64,000 nucleotides of DNA. It comes from an uncultured Flavobacteriaceae bacterium. GTDB lineage: Bacteria; Bacteroidota; Bacteroidia; Flavobacteriales; Flavobacteriaceae. Below the pieces are notes generated by a model. It searched no databases and was not told the origin of the DNA. It saw only the letters and a list, made by a program, of their open reading frames with translations. Made by a program: the position numbers and the translations under genes. Each line of letters starts with the position of its first letter. The first letter of the stretch is position 1. Below are positions 56,877-64,000 of this stretch, piece by piece. Where the stretch lies: assembly GCA_947500385.1 (NCBI GenBank), contig CANMSA010000009.1:160371-224370 (forward strand). Reading direction: 5' to 3'.

Positions 56877-57611
56877 CTACTGAAAGGTTCTACGATAGGA
56901 TTCGGCGGTACGTTTTTCAATTTTTAAAAAGGCAGTACTAAAACTCGAATGGTTCGAAAAACCGAGTTCGGCAGCAATTTGAGAAATGGGCATTTTCGTT
57001 TTTTCGAGCAAGATTTTCGCTTTTCCCATTTTGTATTTCAAAATATATTGATAGGGTGTATCGCCCAGATACTTTTTAAAATTTCTAATAAAATGATGTG
57101 GGTTCCAAGGGGTCATACTTGCAAGGGTGTCTATTTTTAATCGCTTGTCAAAATTATCGTGAATGTACTCGGCCACTCTTCTAATTTTGATGGGCACCTC
57201 TTCCAAAGGGATGGGTATGGGATTTTCTATTGCTTTTTTTCTTTTGTGCTTCGCCGCAAAGGCCACTTCTACGGCAGTAACAACATCCGCGGTACGAAAA
57301 GGCTTCACTACATAACCCGATGGGGTGGTACTCGTAACCTCATCTATCGTCGTGCGATCCGTGAACGACGTAACGTATATGAAAGGGATTTCCGTTGAAT
57401 TTGCTAAAAAACGTCCTATATCTATTCCTTCCTTTTTTCCTTTGAGGATGATATCGATCAAGACGAGATCTGGTGAGAGCGTGCCGATTTTCTGAAAAGC
57501 TTCCGCGGCATGGGTACAAATACCGGATACGTTCCAATTTTGGCTTCTCAGAATGCGTTCCAGGTCTTTGGCGATAATCAATTCGTCTTCAACGATCAAT
57601 ATGTTTTTCAT
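56877..57611 (-). CDS. Response regulator with AraC-type DNA-binding domain
   Basis: The 244-residue protein has a receiver domain (1-120): acidic pocket Glu8/Asp9, phospho-acceptor Asp53 in LVLIDIILKG, Thr/Ser at TSF (81-83) and Lys103 in YVVKPF. A linker leads to an AraC-type HTH domain (about 148-244) with TLASMTPWNPHHFIRNFKKYLGDTPYQYI and SQIAAELGFSNHSSFSTAFLK. Its start overlaps the stop of the upstream histidine kinase gene by 4 nt, so the pair is a two-component system. The targets may include the neighbouring genes; that is inferred. Confidence 0.92.
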   Translation of the reverse strand: MKNILIVEDELIIAKDLERILRSQNWNVSGICTHAAEAFQKIGTLSPDLVLIDIILKGKKEGIDIGRFLANSTEIPFIYVTSFTDRTTIDEVTSTTPSGYVVKPFRTADVVTAVEVAFAAKHKRKKAIENPIPIPLEEVPIKIRRVAEYIHDNFDKRLKIDTLASMTPWNPHHFIRNFKKYLGDTPYQYILKYKMGKAKILLEKTKMPISQIAAELGFSNHSSFSTAFLKIEKRTAESYRRTFQ

Positions 57612-59734
57612 ACTAGTTCAGGATTGGGGGTTTTAAGTGAAATATTGATTTGAGTACCAGAAGCATCTGAATTAACCTTTAGTTTTCCGCCTAACTGTTC
57701 AATTAAAAGAGAAACCAGGGTCAAACCAAAGGAATCGTCTTTTTTGCCCTTTGAATCGGAAGAAATACCGATTCCGTCATCCAATACATTTACTTCGAGA
57801 CGTTCTTCCTTTTTATCTACGTTGATTTCGAGGAGGCCGGATGTTTTATCGACGAACGCATGTTTAAAAGCATTGTAAACCAACTCATTAACTACGATTC
57901 CCAAATGGATCGCCGTGTCGATATCGACCATAATAACATCGGCGTTAATCGTGTAATCAATGGTTTTTTTATCAAATTCAAAGCTTTGATATACCGCCTT
58001 CATTAGCTTCTCCAAGTATTTTTTAAAATCGATGGTACCGGGGGTATTGCTATTGTAAAGGGTTTGATGTACCAAAGCCATTGAAGAAATTCTTGCCTGG
58101 CTCCGTTTTAAAAATTTTCCCACTTCCTTATTTTTGTTATGCGCTCCTTGAAGATTTAGCATACTCGTAACCAGTTGCAGGTTGTTTTTCACCCGATGAT
58201 GGATCTCCTTGATCAATACTTCCCGTTCGGCCAGGGCATTTTCGAGTTGTAACCCTTTCTCGGTCAAATCGCTATTTTTCATTTTCACCTCTTGATTCCG
58301 AAGTGCAAGTGCCCTATTCAGGCGGCCCTTCACATGAAATCTGCTATAGAGCCCTGCCGTAATCATGATTGCGAATAACAGGGCGCCCCAAAGGGCAAAA
58401 TTTTGATACTTTTTGCGAACAATGGCCAATTCATTCGCTTTGTTAAGGGTATTTAGGTTTTCAATCTGTTTTTCCTTTTCAAGTGTTTCGTACTTTGTCT
58501 GTAATTCTTGAAGCTTATCCACATTTTGCACCTTTAGAATACTATCGGATAGGTCTTTGTACTTTATATAATTGAAAAAAGCTTCCTTGTACTTTCCTTT
58601 CGCCGAATCAAGTCGGCTTTGACTTAAAAGAAACCGCTGCTTAAAATGGTACAATTTCTTTTTCTTCAAGATTACTTCAATTTTCTCAAGGTAATAGGTG
58701 GCTTTTTGATAGTCTTGATTCGCTATATGATATTCGATCACATTGAGGCCGGTGCGGGCATAGCCTATTTCGTCGCTAACCTTGTCGTGATTTTTTAATG
58801 CCAAATTATAGAAATACAACGCTTTCGCATTGTTGCCTTGAGAGGTGTATGAATTGCCCATTTCATTATATACTTCTGCCATTTCCTGAAAATCACGATC
58901 GGCTTCTTCTATTTCAAGGCTTTTCATATAATATTTAATCGCCCTCGCATATTGGCCCTGCTCTTGATACGTCCTACCCAAGTTTCCATAATTACTGGAC
59001 ATTAACCTCCTATTATTAAGTCTTTTGTTAATTTCCAAAGCCTTTTCAAAACTCTTTAATGCCTCTTGATAATTGCCTTTTTCTCCATAGATGGTTCCCA
59101 TGTTATTGTAAATCCCTGCTTCGGAGTCGAACATTTTTTCTTCCTTGTACATATCCAACGCCTCCATATAATTTTCCATGGTCTTTCCCAACTCGTCCCC
59201 TCTTCGGTGATGCAGCCCTTTGAACTGGTAATAATCTGCCTTATACTTTGCATTTTCCACATGGATCATTAGCTTCTTTGACCTATCAAAATAGCTATCT
59301 GCGGAATCACGTTGTCCTGTAAAAGAAAATAACACGGCTCGAAGGTTTAAGATTCTAAACTGCCATACCTTATCCTCTTCTTTGGAGGCAATGGTATAGA
59401 TTACCTTGGCCAATGAATCCCCTTTTGCAAGATTATTACGGTTGACGGAATAACGCAATAGTTCGTAGTTGCCAAGCATGATATTCTCCGTATCGCCGGG
59501 GGGGGCCTTTTTTATCAGAAAGTCGGTCATATACAAGACCGTATCGTTTTGAATACCGTTGTAGTTTTTGATCAATTCATGATAGGTGCGCAAACTGTCC
59601 GCGATATTCGTGTCTTTCTTTAGTGCCCCCCAAAGGCTATCAATCTGCTGTAGTGGATCCGGTATGTCTTGTGCCTGCCCATTTGCCGGCATAAAAAGGG
59701 AAAGAAACAGAATAATCAAAAAACAATTATTCAT
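57608..59734 (-). CDS. TPR sensor histidine kinase (HisKA_2/HWE-like)
   Basis: The start at 59734 gives the signal peptide (MNNCFLIILFLSLF...). The 708-residue kinase has an extracytoplasmic TPR region (about 70-430) with repeats such as AGIYNNMGTIYGEKGNYQEALKSFEKAL, a transmembrane segment near 445-465, and a cytoplasmic HisKA_2 dimerisation domain with IKEIHHRVKNNLQLVTSMLNLQ, whose first His is the phosphorylation site. The ATPase domain (about 590-705) has NELVYNAFKHAF (N box) and NVLDDGIGIS (G1). It is paired with the AraC-type response regulator by a 4-nt overlap. The signal is unknown. Confidence 0.92.
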   Translation of the reverse strand: MNNCFLIILFLSLFMPANGQAQDIPDPLQQIDSLWGALKKDTNIADSLRTYHELIKNYNGIQNDTVLYMTDFLIKKAPPGDTENIMLGNYELLRYSVNRNNLAKGDSLAKVIYTIASKEEDKVWQFRILNLRAVLFSFTGQRDSADSYFDRSKKLMIHVENAKYKADYYQFKGLHHRRGDELGKTMENYMEALDMYKEEKMFDSEAGIYNNMGTIYGEKGNYQEALKSFEKALEINKRLNNRRLMSSNYGNLGRTYQEQGQYARAIKYYMKSLEIEEADRDFQEMAEVYNEMGNSYTSQGNNAKALYFYNLALKNHDKVSDEIGYARTGLNVIEYHIANQDYQKATYYLEKIEVILKKKKLYHFKQRFLLSQSRLDSAKGKYKEAFFNYIKYKDLSDSILKVQNVDKLQELQTKYETLEKEKQIENLNTLNKANELAIVRKKYQNFALWGALLFAIMITAGLYSRFHVKGRLNRALALRNQEVKMKNSDLTEKGLQLENALAEREVLIKEIHHRVKNNLQLVTSMLNLQGAHNKNKEVGKFLKRSQARISSMALVHQTLYNSNTPGTIDFKKYLEKLMKAVYQSFEFDKKTIDYTINADVIMVDIDTAIHLGIVVNELVYNAFKHAFVDKTSGLLEINVDKKEERLEVNVLDDGIGISSDSKGKKDDSFGLTLVSLLIEQLGGKLKVNSDASGTQINISLKTPNPELV

Positions 59735-59857
59735 GGGGGCTTTTATGTACATTCTTTAGAATTGTCGCCTAAAATGTAACAAATATTTTGGAAAAAGGTA
59801 CTTTTTCAAATAAAATCGATAAAACACAGGGGCGGTACCATAGGGGCAGGAGGTTAG

Positions 59858-60667
59858 CTACCAATAAATGGGGCCGTCTCCCAAGTATTTATCGGCTATG
59901 GGACGATAGTACTTCTTTATCTCCTCTAAATCATAGGTTTTCGAACTTTTCGTATAAAGATCGTACTTGTTAAAATCACGTATGATTTCTAAATACCGTT
60001 GATCTTTTTCATTCAATAATTTTGTATAACTACCTCCGGTATGCCATGGATAAAAAGAATGATAGCGAATCATGACCATGGCTTCTTCTGGAAGCTTATT
60101 TCCGACATGTTTGTTTAATACCTGAAAAAGATACTCATCATGTCCCCATGCCAAGGTAAGTTCATCAAGACCGCAGCCTGCCTGATATATTCCCATTTCG
60201 GAACGGTATCGCTCGTCGTTCATATCTGGATTCAACTTGTTAAATTCGGGATATACGCAAGAATCCGGCAATGCACAACCTACTACAAAAACATCTCCCA
60301 CGGTTCCCCATTGTTCCTCTTGACTGGTACCATCGGCATCGCTTCCCCATAGAAACAATATCTTTCCCAAATCATGTATCAGCCCTGTCAATTGCATCCA
60401 GTCGGGCCTACCATCCGCACGAATCGCCTCGGCACTTTGGATCAAGTGTTGTACATTGGGCAAATCCAAATCGGGATCGCTTACGTCAATAAGGTCGTTA
60501 AGATGTTCCATCGCATCCCAAAGATCCATAGGTTTGTCATAGGTGAGGTACTTTTGCTGCATTCGGTGCACGTACTCGAATGTTTGATTTTGACGCATTT
60601 TTCGATAGTGATTTCGAACGGCAATGGTTACATCCGATTGATCGTAATTTCTGAACGTATTCGCCAT
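59858..60667 (-). CDS. myo-Inositol oxygenase
   Basis: The 269-residue protein matches MIOX: FRNYDQSDVTIAVRNHYRKMR at the N-terminus, HLNDLIDVSDPDLDLPN, the HD-type di-iron motif LTGLIHDLGKILFLWG, LAWGHDEYLFQVL and RYHSFYPWHTGGSY. MIOX opens myo-inositol with oxygen to D-glucuronate using a mixed-valence di-iron centre. It is soluble. ATG at 60667 is preferred to a TTG two codons upstream. A sodium symporter gene lies 71 bp upstream on the same strand, which suggests uptake and oxidation of inositol as a unit. Confidence 0.93.
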   Translation of the reverse strand: MANTFRNYDQSDVTIAVRNHYRKMRQNQTFEYVHRMQQKYLTYDKPMDLWDAMEHLNDLIDVSDPDLDLPNVQHLIQSAEAIRADGRPDWMQLTGLIHDLGKILFLWGSDADGTSQEEQWGTVGDVFVVGCALPDSCVYPEFNKLNPDMNDERYRSEMGIYQAGCGLDELTLAWGHDEYLFQVLNKHVGNKLPEEAMVMIRYHSFYPWHTGGSYTKLLNEKDQRYLEIIRDFNKYDLYTKSSKTYDLEEIKKYYRPIADKYLGDGPIYW

Positions 60668-60738
60668 AAACAACTTTTGATTAAAGTAGTCAACGCCTCT
60701 TTATCATCTAATGAAGGCTTGTTTCTTTGGTCTCTGTA

Positions 60739-62337
60739 TTACACGTTGCCCAACAAAAGATACAAAATAATTGTAACGCCAATTAAAAAAATACTGAAGT
60801 GACGGGCATAGCGCCATGGCTGTAAATCCACAACGTGTGCATCTTTTATAACAAACTTGTTTTTCCTTGGTGGGCCTATAGAGGCGAGATGCATTACCAA
60901 TATGTTCAGCACAAATTCCATTCCCCAAATATGTACAAAATGTAAGTCGACCTTCCATACAAAATACGTACAAACGTAAAACAAAAGGCCAAAAAGCAGT
61001 CCGATCTTGGCTCCTGTGGCGGATATCTTGGGAAACAAAAAGCCCGCAATAATGACACTTGCGATAGGGACGAAGAAAATTCCGTTTAATTGTTGAAGCA
61101 ATTGATAAAGGCCCTCCGGCGCATTGGCCACATAAGGGGCAATGCCGATTGCGAAGAGAGCCAATACCGCAGACGTCCATTTTCCCATCCGAACCAGTTG
61201 CCTCTCATTGGTTTTAGGGCGTATATAGCGTTTAAAAATCCCAAGACTAAAAACGGTCGCAGCACTATTCAAAGCGCTATTGAACGTACTCAAAATCGCC
61301 CCCATCATCACCGCGACGAAAAAGCCGGTCAACCATAGGGGGAGTACTTTTTTGACCAGTTCGGGATACACATTATCAGGGGTATCGTATAGGCTATCGC
61401 CAAAATAGTAAAACCCTATAAGACCTGGCAGCACAATAATCAAAGGCACTAAAATTTTTAACAGTCCAGTAAACAAAAGCCCTTTCTGGGCCTCCTTTAA
61501 GTTTACCGCCCCAAGGACCCGTTGAATAATGGACTGGTGCATCGTCCAAAAATAAATTTGATTGATCATCAATCCTGTAAACAACACTTCAAATGGCAAA
61601 ATAGCCGATCGGGCGCCTACCCCTACACCCGATTCTTCACTAATGACATTGAACTTATCCGGGCTGTTTTCGAACACTTTTAGCAAACCTTGTAGCGGGT
61701 TACCATCTCCTATACCGAGTAATGCCAAAATAGGTACCATAAGCCCTGCGACGAGGAGTCCGAACCCATTAATGGTATCGGTATATGCGACCATTTTCAA
61801 CCCTCCGAATATGGCATAGACAGCCCCTAGGCCACCCACAATGCAAACCGTTATCCAAATGGCCTCCTGTTGTGTAACCTGGAGCAAATCGGAAATTTCA
61901 AAAAGTGCTTCGATATTCAAGGCCCCTGTGTATAACACAATAGGCAATAAGGTGGCTACAAAGGAGATGATAAGCAAGAGCGCTACTAATGTGCGGGTAA
62001 GCCCATCGAAGCGTTTTTCCAAAAACTCGGGGATGGTCGTCAATCCCATTTTTAAATATCGGGGAGCGAAATACAAAGCGGCCACTACCAAGGCCAAGGC
62101 CGAGGTGACCTCCCAGGCTATAATAATTGCCCCGTTACGATAGGCAGACCCATTCATCCCCACAAGGTGTTCGGTAGAGATATTGGTAAGCAACAACGAA
62201 CCTGCGATCACAATGCCCGTGAGCGATCTGCCTCCCAAGAAATACCCATCCTTGGTATGCAGTGAATCCTTCCGTAGTTTCCAGGTTGCATAACAGGCAA
62301 CAAATGCCGTAAATAAAAGAAAAGTAAGGAAGACCAT
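60739..62337 (-). CDS. Sodium:solute symporter (SSS family), possibly an inositol/sugar transporter
   Basis: The 532-residue protein has about 14 transmembrane segments and resembles the SLC5-like sugar/inositol branch: YFLGGRSLTGIVIAGSLLLTNISTEHLVGMNG, TIPEFLEKRFDG, VYAIFGGLKMVAYTDTINGFGLL, WTMHQSIIQRVLGAVNLKEAQKG, MMGAILSTFNSALNSAATVFSL. Start at 62337 (MVFLTFLLF) gives the first membrane segment directly. It lies 71 bp upstream of the MIOX gene on the same strand, so inositol is the most plausible substrate; this is inference from context. Confidence 0.88.
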   Translation of the reverse strand: MVFLTFLLFTAFVACYATWKLRKDSLHTKDGYFLGGRSLTGIVIAGSLLLTNISTEHLVGMNGSAYRNGAIIIAWEVTSALALVVAALYFAPRYLKMGLTTIPEFLEKRFDGLTRTLVALLLIISFVATLLPIVLYTGALNIEALFEISDLLQVTQQEAIWITVCIVGGLGAVYAIFGGLKMVAYTDTINGFGLLVAGLMVPILALLGIGDGNPLQGLLKVFENSPDKFNVISEESGVGVGARSAILPFEVLFTGLMINQIYFWTMHQSIIQRVLGAVNLKEAQKGLLFTGLLKILVPLIIVLPGLIGFYYFGDSLYDTPDNVYPELVKKVLPLWLTGFFVAVMMGAILSTFNSALNSAATVFSLGIFKRYIRPKTNERQLVRMGKWTSAVLALFAIGIAPYVANAPEGLYQLLQQLNGIFFVPIASVIIAGFLFPKISATGAKIGLLFGLLFYVCTYFVWKVDLHFVHIWGMEFVLNILVMHLASIGPPRKNKFVIKDAHVVDLQPWRYARHFSIFLIGVTIILYLLLGNV

Positions 62338-62404
62338 CTCTTGTAAAAATACGCATAACAAGCCTTCTATATCCAGGCAAGGGAGCCTATAACGATGGTA
62401 GCAC

Positions 62405-62815
62405 CTACATTGCGTATCGCTTATTGATATGGTTTCTTAGCACAAATACCTGCACTCCCATAAAAAACGTAAACCCGACTACACCATATAAATAGGTATT
62501 GGAGATTTTCATCGCAGCAATACTATCGAACAGTCCGTTCGATACGTCGGGTATTTCAAAAGAAGCCAACCATGGTGTACTTAGAGTGGCACCGCTAAGC
62601 AGTACAAGCACTACGATTGCCGTAGCTAATAAAATGGTTAAAATCCAATGCTTTTGAGAGATAATAGGTTTGTAAGGGGTCGCACCGGAAGGTATTTGGT
62701 GTGCGATTTTGTCGAGCACCGAATCGGTGAAACTGTGCGAAGGCGATTCCACCCCAGCTTCCCTGACGGTCTTTTTTACAAAAATTTCGAGTTCCTCCTC
62801 CCTACTTTTTTCCAT
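62405..62815 (-). CDS. Small membrane protein, probable anti-sigma partner
   Basis: The 136-residue protein has a charged N-terminal 50 residues (EKSREEELEIFVKKTVREAGVESP), then hydrophobic segments at about 55-77 and 105-127. Its 5' end overlaps the ECF sigma gene by 14 nt on the same strand. That position and the cytoplasmic-helical plus membrane layout fit an anti-sigma factor, although the HxxxCxxC zinc motif is absent. Function is inferred from context. Confidence 0.7.
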   Translation of the reverse strand: MEKSREEELEIFVKKTVREAGVESPSHSFTDSVLDKIAHQIPSGATPYKPIISQKHWILTILLATAIVVLVLLSGATLSTPWLASFEIPDVSNGLFDSIAAMKISNTYLYGVVGFTFFMGVQVFVLRNHINKRYAM

Positions 62816-63386
62816 AATTTCGAAGAATTTCCGGTTCCAATCTATGGGTTAATATCGTTGCCAAACGTTTTCTACTTCTAAACAAACGAACTTTTACATT
62901 ATCGACCGTAATCTGCATCACTTCCGATATTTCTTTCAAAGATAACTCTTCAAAATAGTGCAATGTCAGTACCAACGAGTCTTCCACGGCCAATTCCTTC
63001 ATTGCTTCTTTAATAGTATGCTTGCGGTCTCTATTCTCCAAGGCTTCCAAGGCATTTTCAAGTGTTGGGATATGAAAATCCTGATACTCGTCAATAGAGG
63101 CAGTGGCAATGCCCCTACCTAGTTTTTTTAGATAATCTAGACTTCGATTATAGGCTATCCTATAAACCCAGGTCGAAAATTTTGAACCTCCCTTAAAGGT
63201 AGGCAAAGCCTGGAATACTTTTAAAAAAACATCCTGAGATACCTCTTCGGCCTCTTCATTGTTCTTCAGTATCTTCATTGCCACGGTGAATACCATATAC
63301 TTGTATCGATCCACCAAAACGGCAAATGCTTGGGTGTCGCCTTGAATGACTCTATCGATACAGGGTTGGTCTGCGTTTGGGTTCAT
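62802..63386 (-). CDS. ECF-type RNA polymerase sigma factor
   Basis: The 194-residue protein has region 2 (about 22-92; VDRYKYMVFTVAMKILKNNEEAEEVSQDVFLKVFQALPTFKGGSKFSTWVYRIAYNRSLDYL) and region 4 (about 130-180; LHYFEELSLKEISEVMQITVDNVKVRLFRSRKRL). It redirects RNA polymerase to specific promoters. A GTAACC-N16-CGTC promoter lies directly upstream on the minus strand (63398-63423) and a matching one faces the divergent DUF6249 gene, which suggests autoregulation. The overlapping downstream gene is a likely anti-sigma factor. Confidence 0.93.
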   Translation of the reverse strand: MNPNADQPCIDRVIQGDTQAFAVLVDRYKYMVFTVAMKILKNNEEAEEVSQDVFLKVFQALPTFKGGSKFSTWVYRIAYNRSLDYLKKLGRGIATASIDEYQDFHIPTLENALEALENRDRKHTIKEAMKELAVEDSLVLTLHYFEELSLKEISEVMQITVDNVKVRLFRSRKRLATILTHRLEPEILRNYGKK

Positions 63387-63397
63387 TACAACTATAG

Positions 63398-63423
63398 GAC
63401 GTAAAAAACAACTCTGAGGTTAC
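63398..63423 (-). promoter_or_regulatory. ECF-type promoter of the sigma gene
   Basis: On the minus strand GTAACC (63423-63418) is separated by 16 nt from CGTC (63401-63398). This matches the plus-strand promoter at 63451-63476 exactly in both boxes and spacing. The -10 box is only about 12 nt before the ATG, so the mRNA would be nearly leaderless. Confidence 0.65.
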
Positions 63424-63450
63424 ATCGATTTAAAAAAAATATAAAAAGGT

Positions 63451-63476
63451 GTAACCTTTGCCAAACAAGTACCGTC
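63451..63476 (+). promoter_or_regulatory. ECF-type promoter of the DUF6249 gene
   Basis: GTAACC at 63451-63456, 16 nt, then CGTC at 63473-63476. The boxes and spacing equal those of the divergent promoter of the sigma gene. The start codon is 43 nt downstream of the -10 box. Confidence 0.65.
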
Positions 63477-63518
63477 ATACCTAGCAAACAAGTTTATTTA
63501 TCAATTAAATATAATCAA

Positions 63519-63866
63519 ATGGCAGCAGCAATTTTAATACCCATCAGCTTTTTCTTAGTCGTTTTCGCAATTACCTACCTGCATTATTCGACAAGAAATA
63601 AAGAACGCATGGCGCTTATAGAAAAGGGCGCCGACGCAAGTATTTTTGTACAGGGAAAAACAAGAAGAACCCCTATCTGGAAAATCTTGATATTAAATAT
63701 CGCATTGATTTTGATAGGTGTGGGGACCGCCATTTTTGTAGGTTCTTTTTTATCCGAAATAGGCGTTGATAGTGAAGTTGCCTATCCAGGAACCATTTTT
63801 CTGATGGCGGGTATTGGTTTACTTACCGGTTTCTTCGTGACAAAAAAAATGGATAAAGAGGAATAA
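63519..63866 (+). CDS. DUF6249-family small membrane protein
   Basis: The 115-residue protein has an N-terminal hydrophobic segment (3-23), the motif HYSTRNKERMALIEKGADAS, and two more membrane segments at about 54-75 and 86-105, ending in a charged tail. This matches DUF6249, often found next to ECF sigma genes in Bacteroidota. Function is unknown. It is divergent from the sigma gene with 132 bp between starts and has a matching ECF promoter, so it is a likely member of that sigma regulon. Confidence 0.82.
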   Translation: MAAAILIPISFFLVVFAITYLHYSTRNKERMALIEKGADASIFVQGKTRRTPIWKILILNIALILIGVGTAIFVGSFLSEIGVDSEVAYPGTIFLMAGIGLLTGFFVTKKMDKEE

Positions 63867-63881
63867 TTCACCGTTTTATTA

Positions 63882-63917
63882 TAAAAAAGCTGGGCACTTT
63901 AGCCATGGCTTTTTTTA
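63882..63917 (+). terminator. Probable terminator after the DUF6249 gene
   Basis: AAAAAAGC and GGC pair with GCC and GCTTTTTT around ACTTTA with a small bulge, ending in seven T. It lies 16 bp after the stop codon. Confidence 0.65.
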
Positions 63918-63918
63918 T

Positions 63919-64000
63919 GTCCTTGTCCCGTCCTGAAATAAGTTGACACAAAATCGACTTATTTATGAAACATTCAAAGATTACGGTTAACAAGCGTACC
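63919..64000 (+). mobile_element. Probable left end of an insertion sequence (IS3-like)
   Basis: From about 63919 the sequence TGTCCTTGTCCCGTCCTGAA runs into AGTTGACACA, and an ATG at 63965 opens a frame MKHSKITVNKRT to the window end. This resembles the terminal repeat and orfA start of IS3-family elements in flavobacteria, from memory only. The element continues beyond the window, so the other end and target duplication are not visible. Confidence 0.45.
63965..64000 (+). CDS. Possible transposase orfA (partial, 12 codons)
   Basis: Only MKHSKITVNKRT is in the window. The basic start fits an IS3-type orfA and follows the putative terminal repeat by about 20 bp. Too short for a firm call. Confidence 0.35.
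   Translation, partial: MKHSKITVNKRT

Overview
The window looks like chromosomal DNA of a marine member of the Flavobacteriaceae (Bacteroidota). Pointers are the many lipoproteins with acid-rich residues after the lipobox cysteine, a type IX secretion (T9SS) C-terminal sorting domain, start codons mostly without Shine-Dalgarno sequences, phylum-typical families (DUF2911, DUF4295, DUF6249, CarboxypepD_reg-like, TPR plus HisKA_2 kinases) and gene orders such as pyrG-yidC and rpmB-rpmG-DUF4295-ftsY. I cannot name genus or species. Coding density is high. I see no rRNA, tRNA, CRISPR array or prophage; a probable insertion-sequence end lies at the right edge.

Layout. 1-8.2 kb: end of a serine hydrolase, a PKD-spondin lipoprotein, a lytic-transglycosylase-like protein, small lipoproteins, a methyltransferase and an ABC transporter. 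8.2-10.1 kb: a MarR / OsmC / cupin / VOC operon. 10.2-19.9 kb: a PSMA-like M28 peptidase, a DUF2007 protein, a MocR regulator divergent from a shortened AraC-like protein and a PLP decarboxylase, then a very large lipoprotein with propeller, HEAT repeats and cytochrome c. 20-22.1 kb: mnmA and a nitronate monooxygenase. 22.4-27.1 kb: three consecutive fasciclin lipoproteins with 2, 2 and 4 FAS1 domains. 27.5-31.5 kb: yidC, pyrG, DUF3820. 31.7-36.4 kb: secreted enzymes (TIM-barrel isomerase, serine hydrolase, amidase) and a DUF2911 protein. 36.4-44.5 kb: a long minus-strand block of housekeeping genes (ftsY, DUF4295, rpmG, rpmB, cinA, Hpt, FAH, exonuclease, E2, recR). 44.5-52.4 kb: a sodium symporter, CoA-binding protein, FabH-like synthase, ABC1 kinase with TetR regulator, and htpG. 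52.8-62.3 kb: a 1282-residue T9SS cargo, a response regulator / TPR histidine kinase pair, myo-inositol oxygenase and a second sodium symporter. 62.4-63.9 kb: an ECF sigma factor with a small membrane partner and a divergent DUF6249 gene.

The most notable signals are non-coding. (1) Two fasciclin genes share a 43-nt upstream element of two conserved blocks separated by exactly 14 nt; the same layout recurs upstream of htpG, suggesting one regulator links surface adhesion-type lipoproteins and a chaperone. (2) The ECF sigma gene and the divergent DUF6249 gene each have GTAACC-N16-CGTC in their shared intergenic region, as expected of autoregulation plus one target. (3) The large T9SS protein is bracketed by two related copies of a domain I do not recognise and carries a nearly identical 569-bp internal duplication.

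Functionally the window mixes core information-processing genes with accessory functions: surface adhesion (FAS1, PKD, spondin, ricin-like), peptide and amide scavenging (M28, amidase, serine hydrolases), inositol oxidation (MIOX plus symporter), and stress response (OsmC, HtpG).
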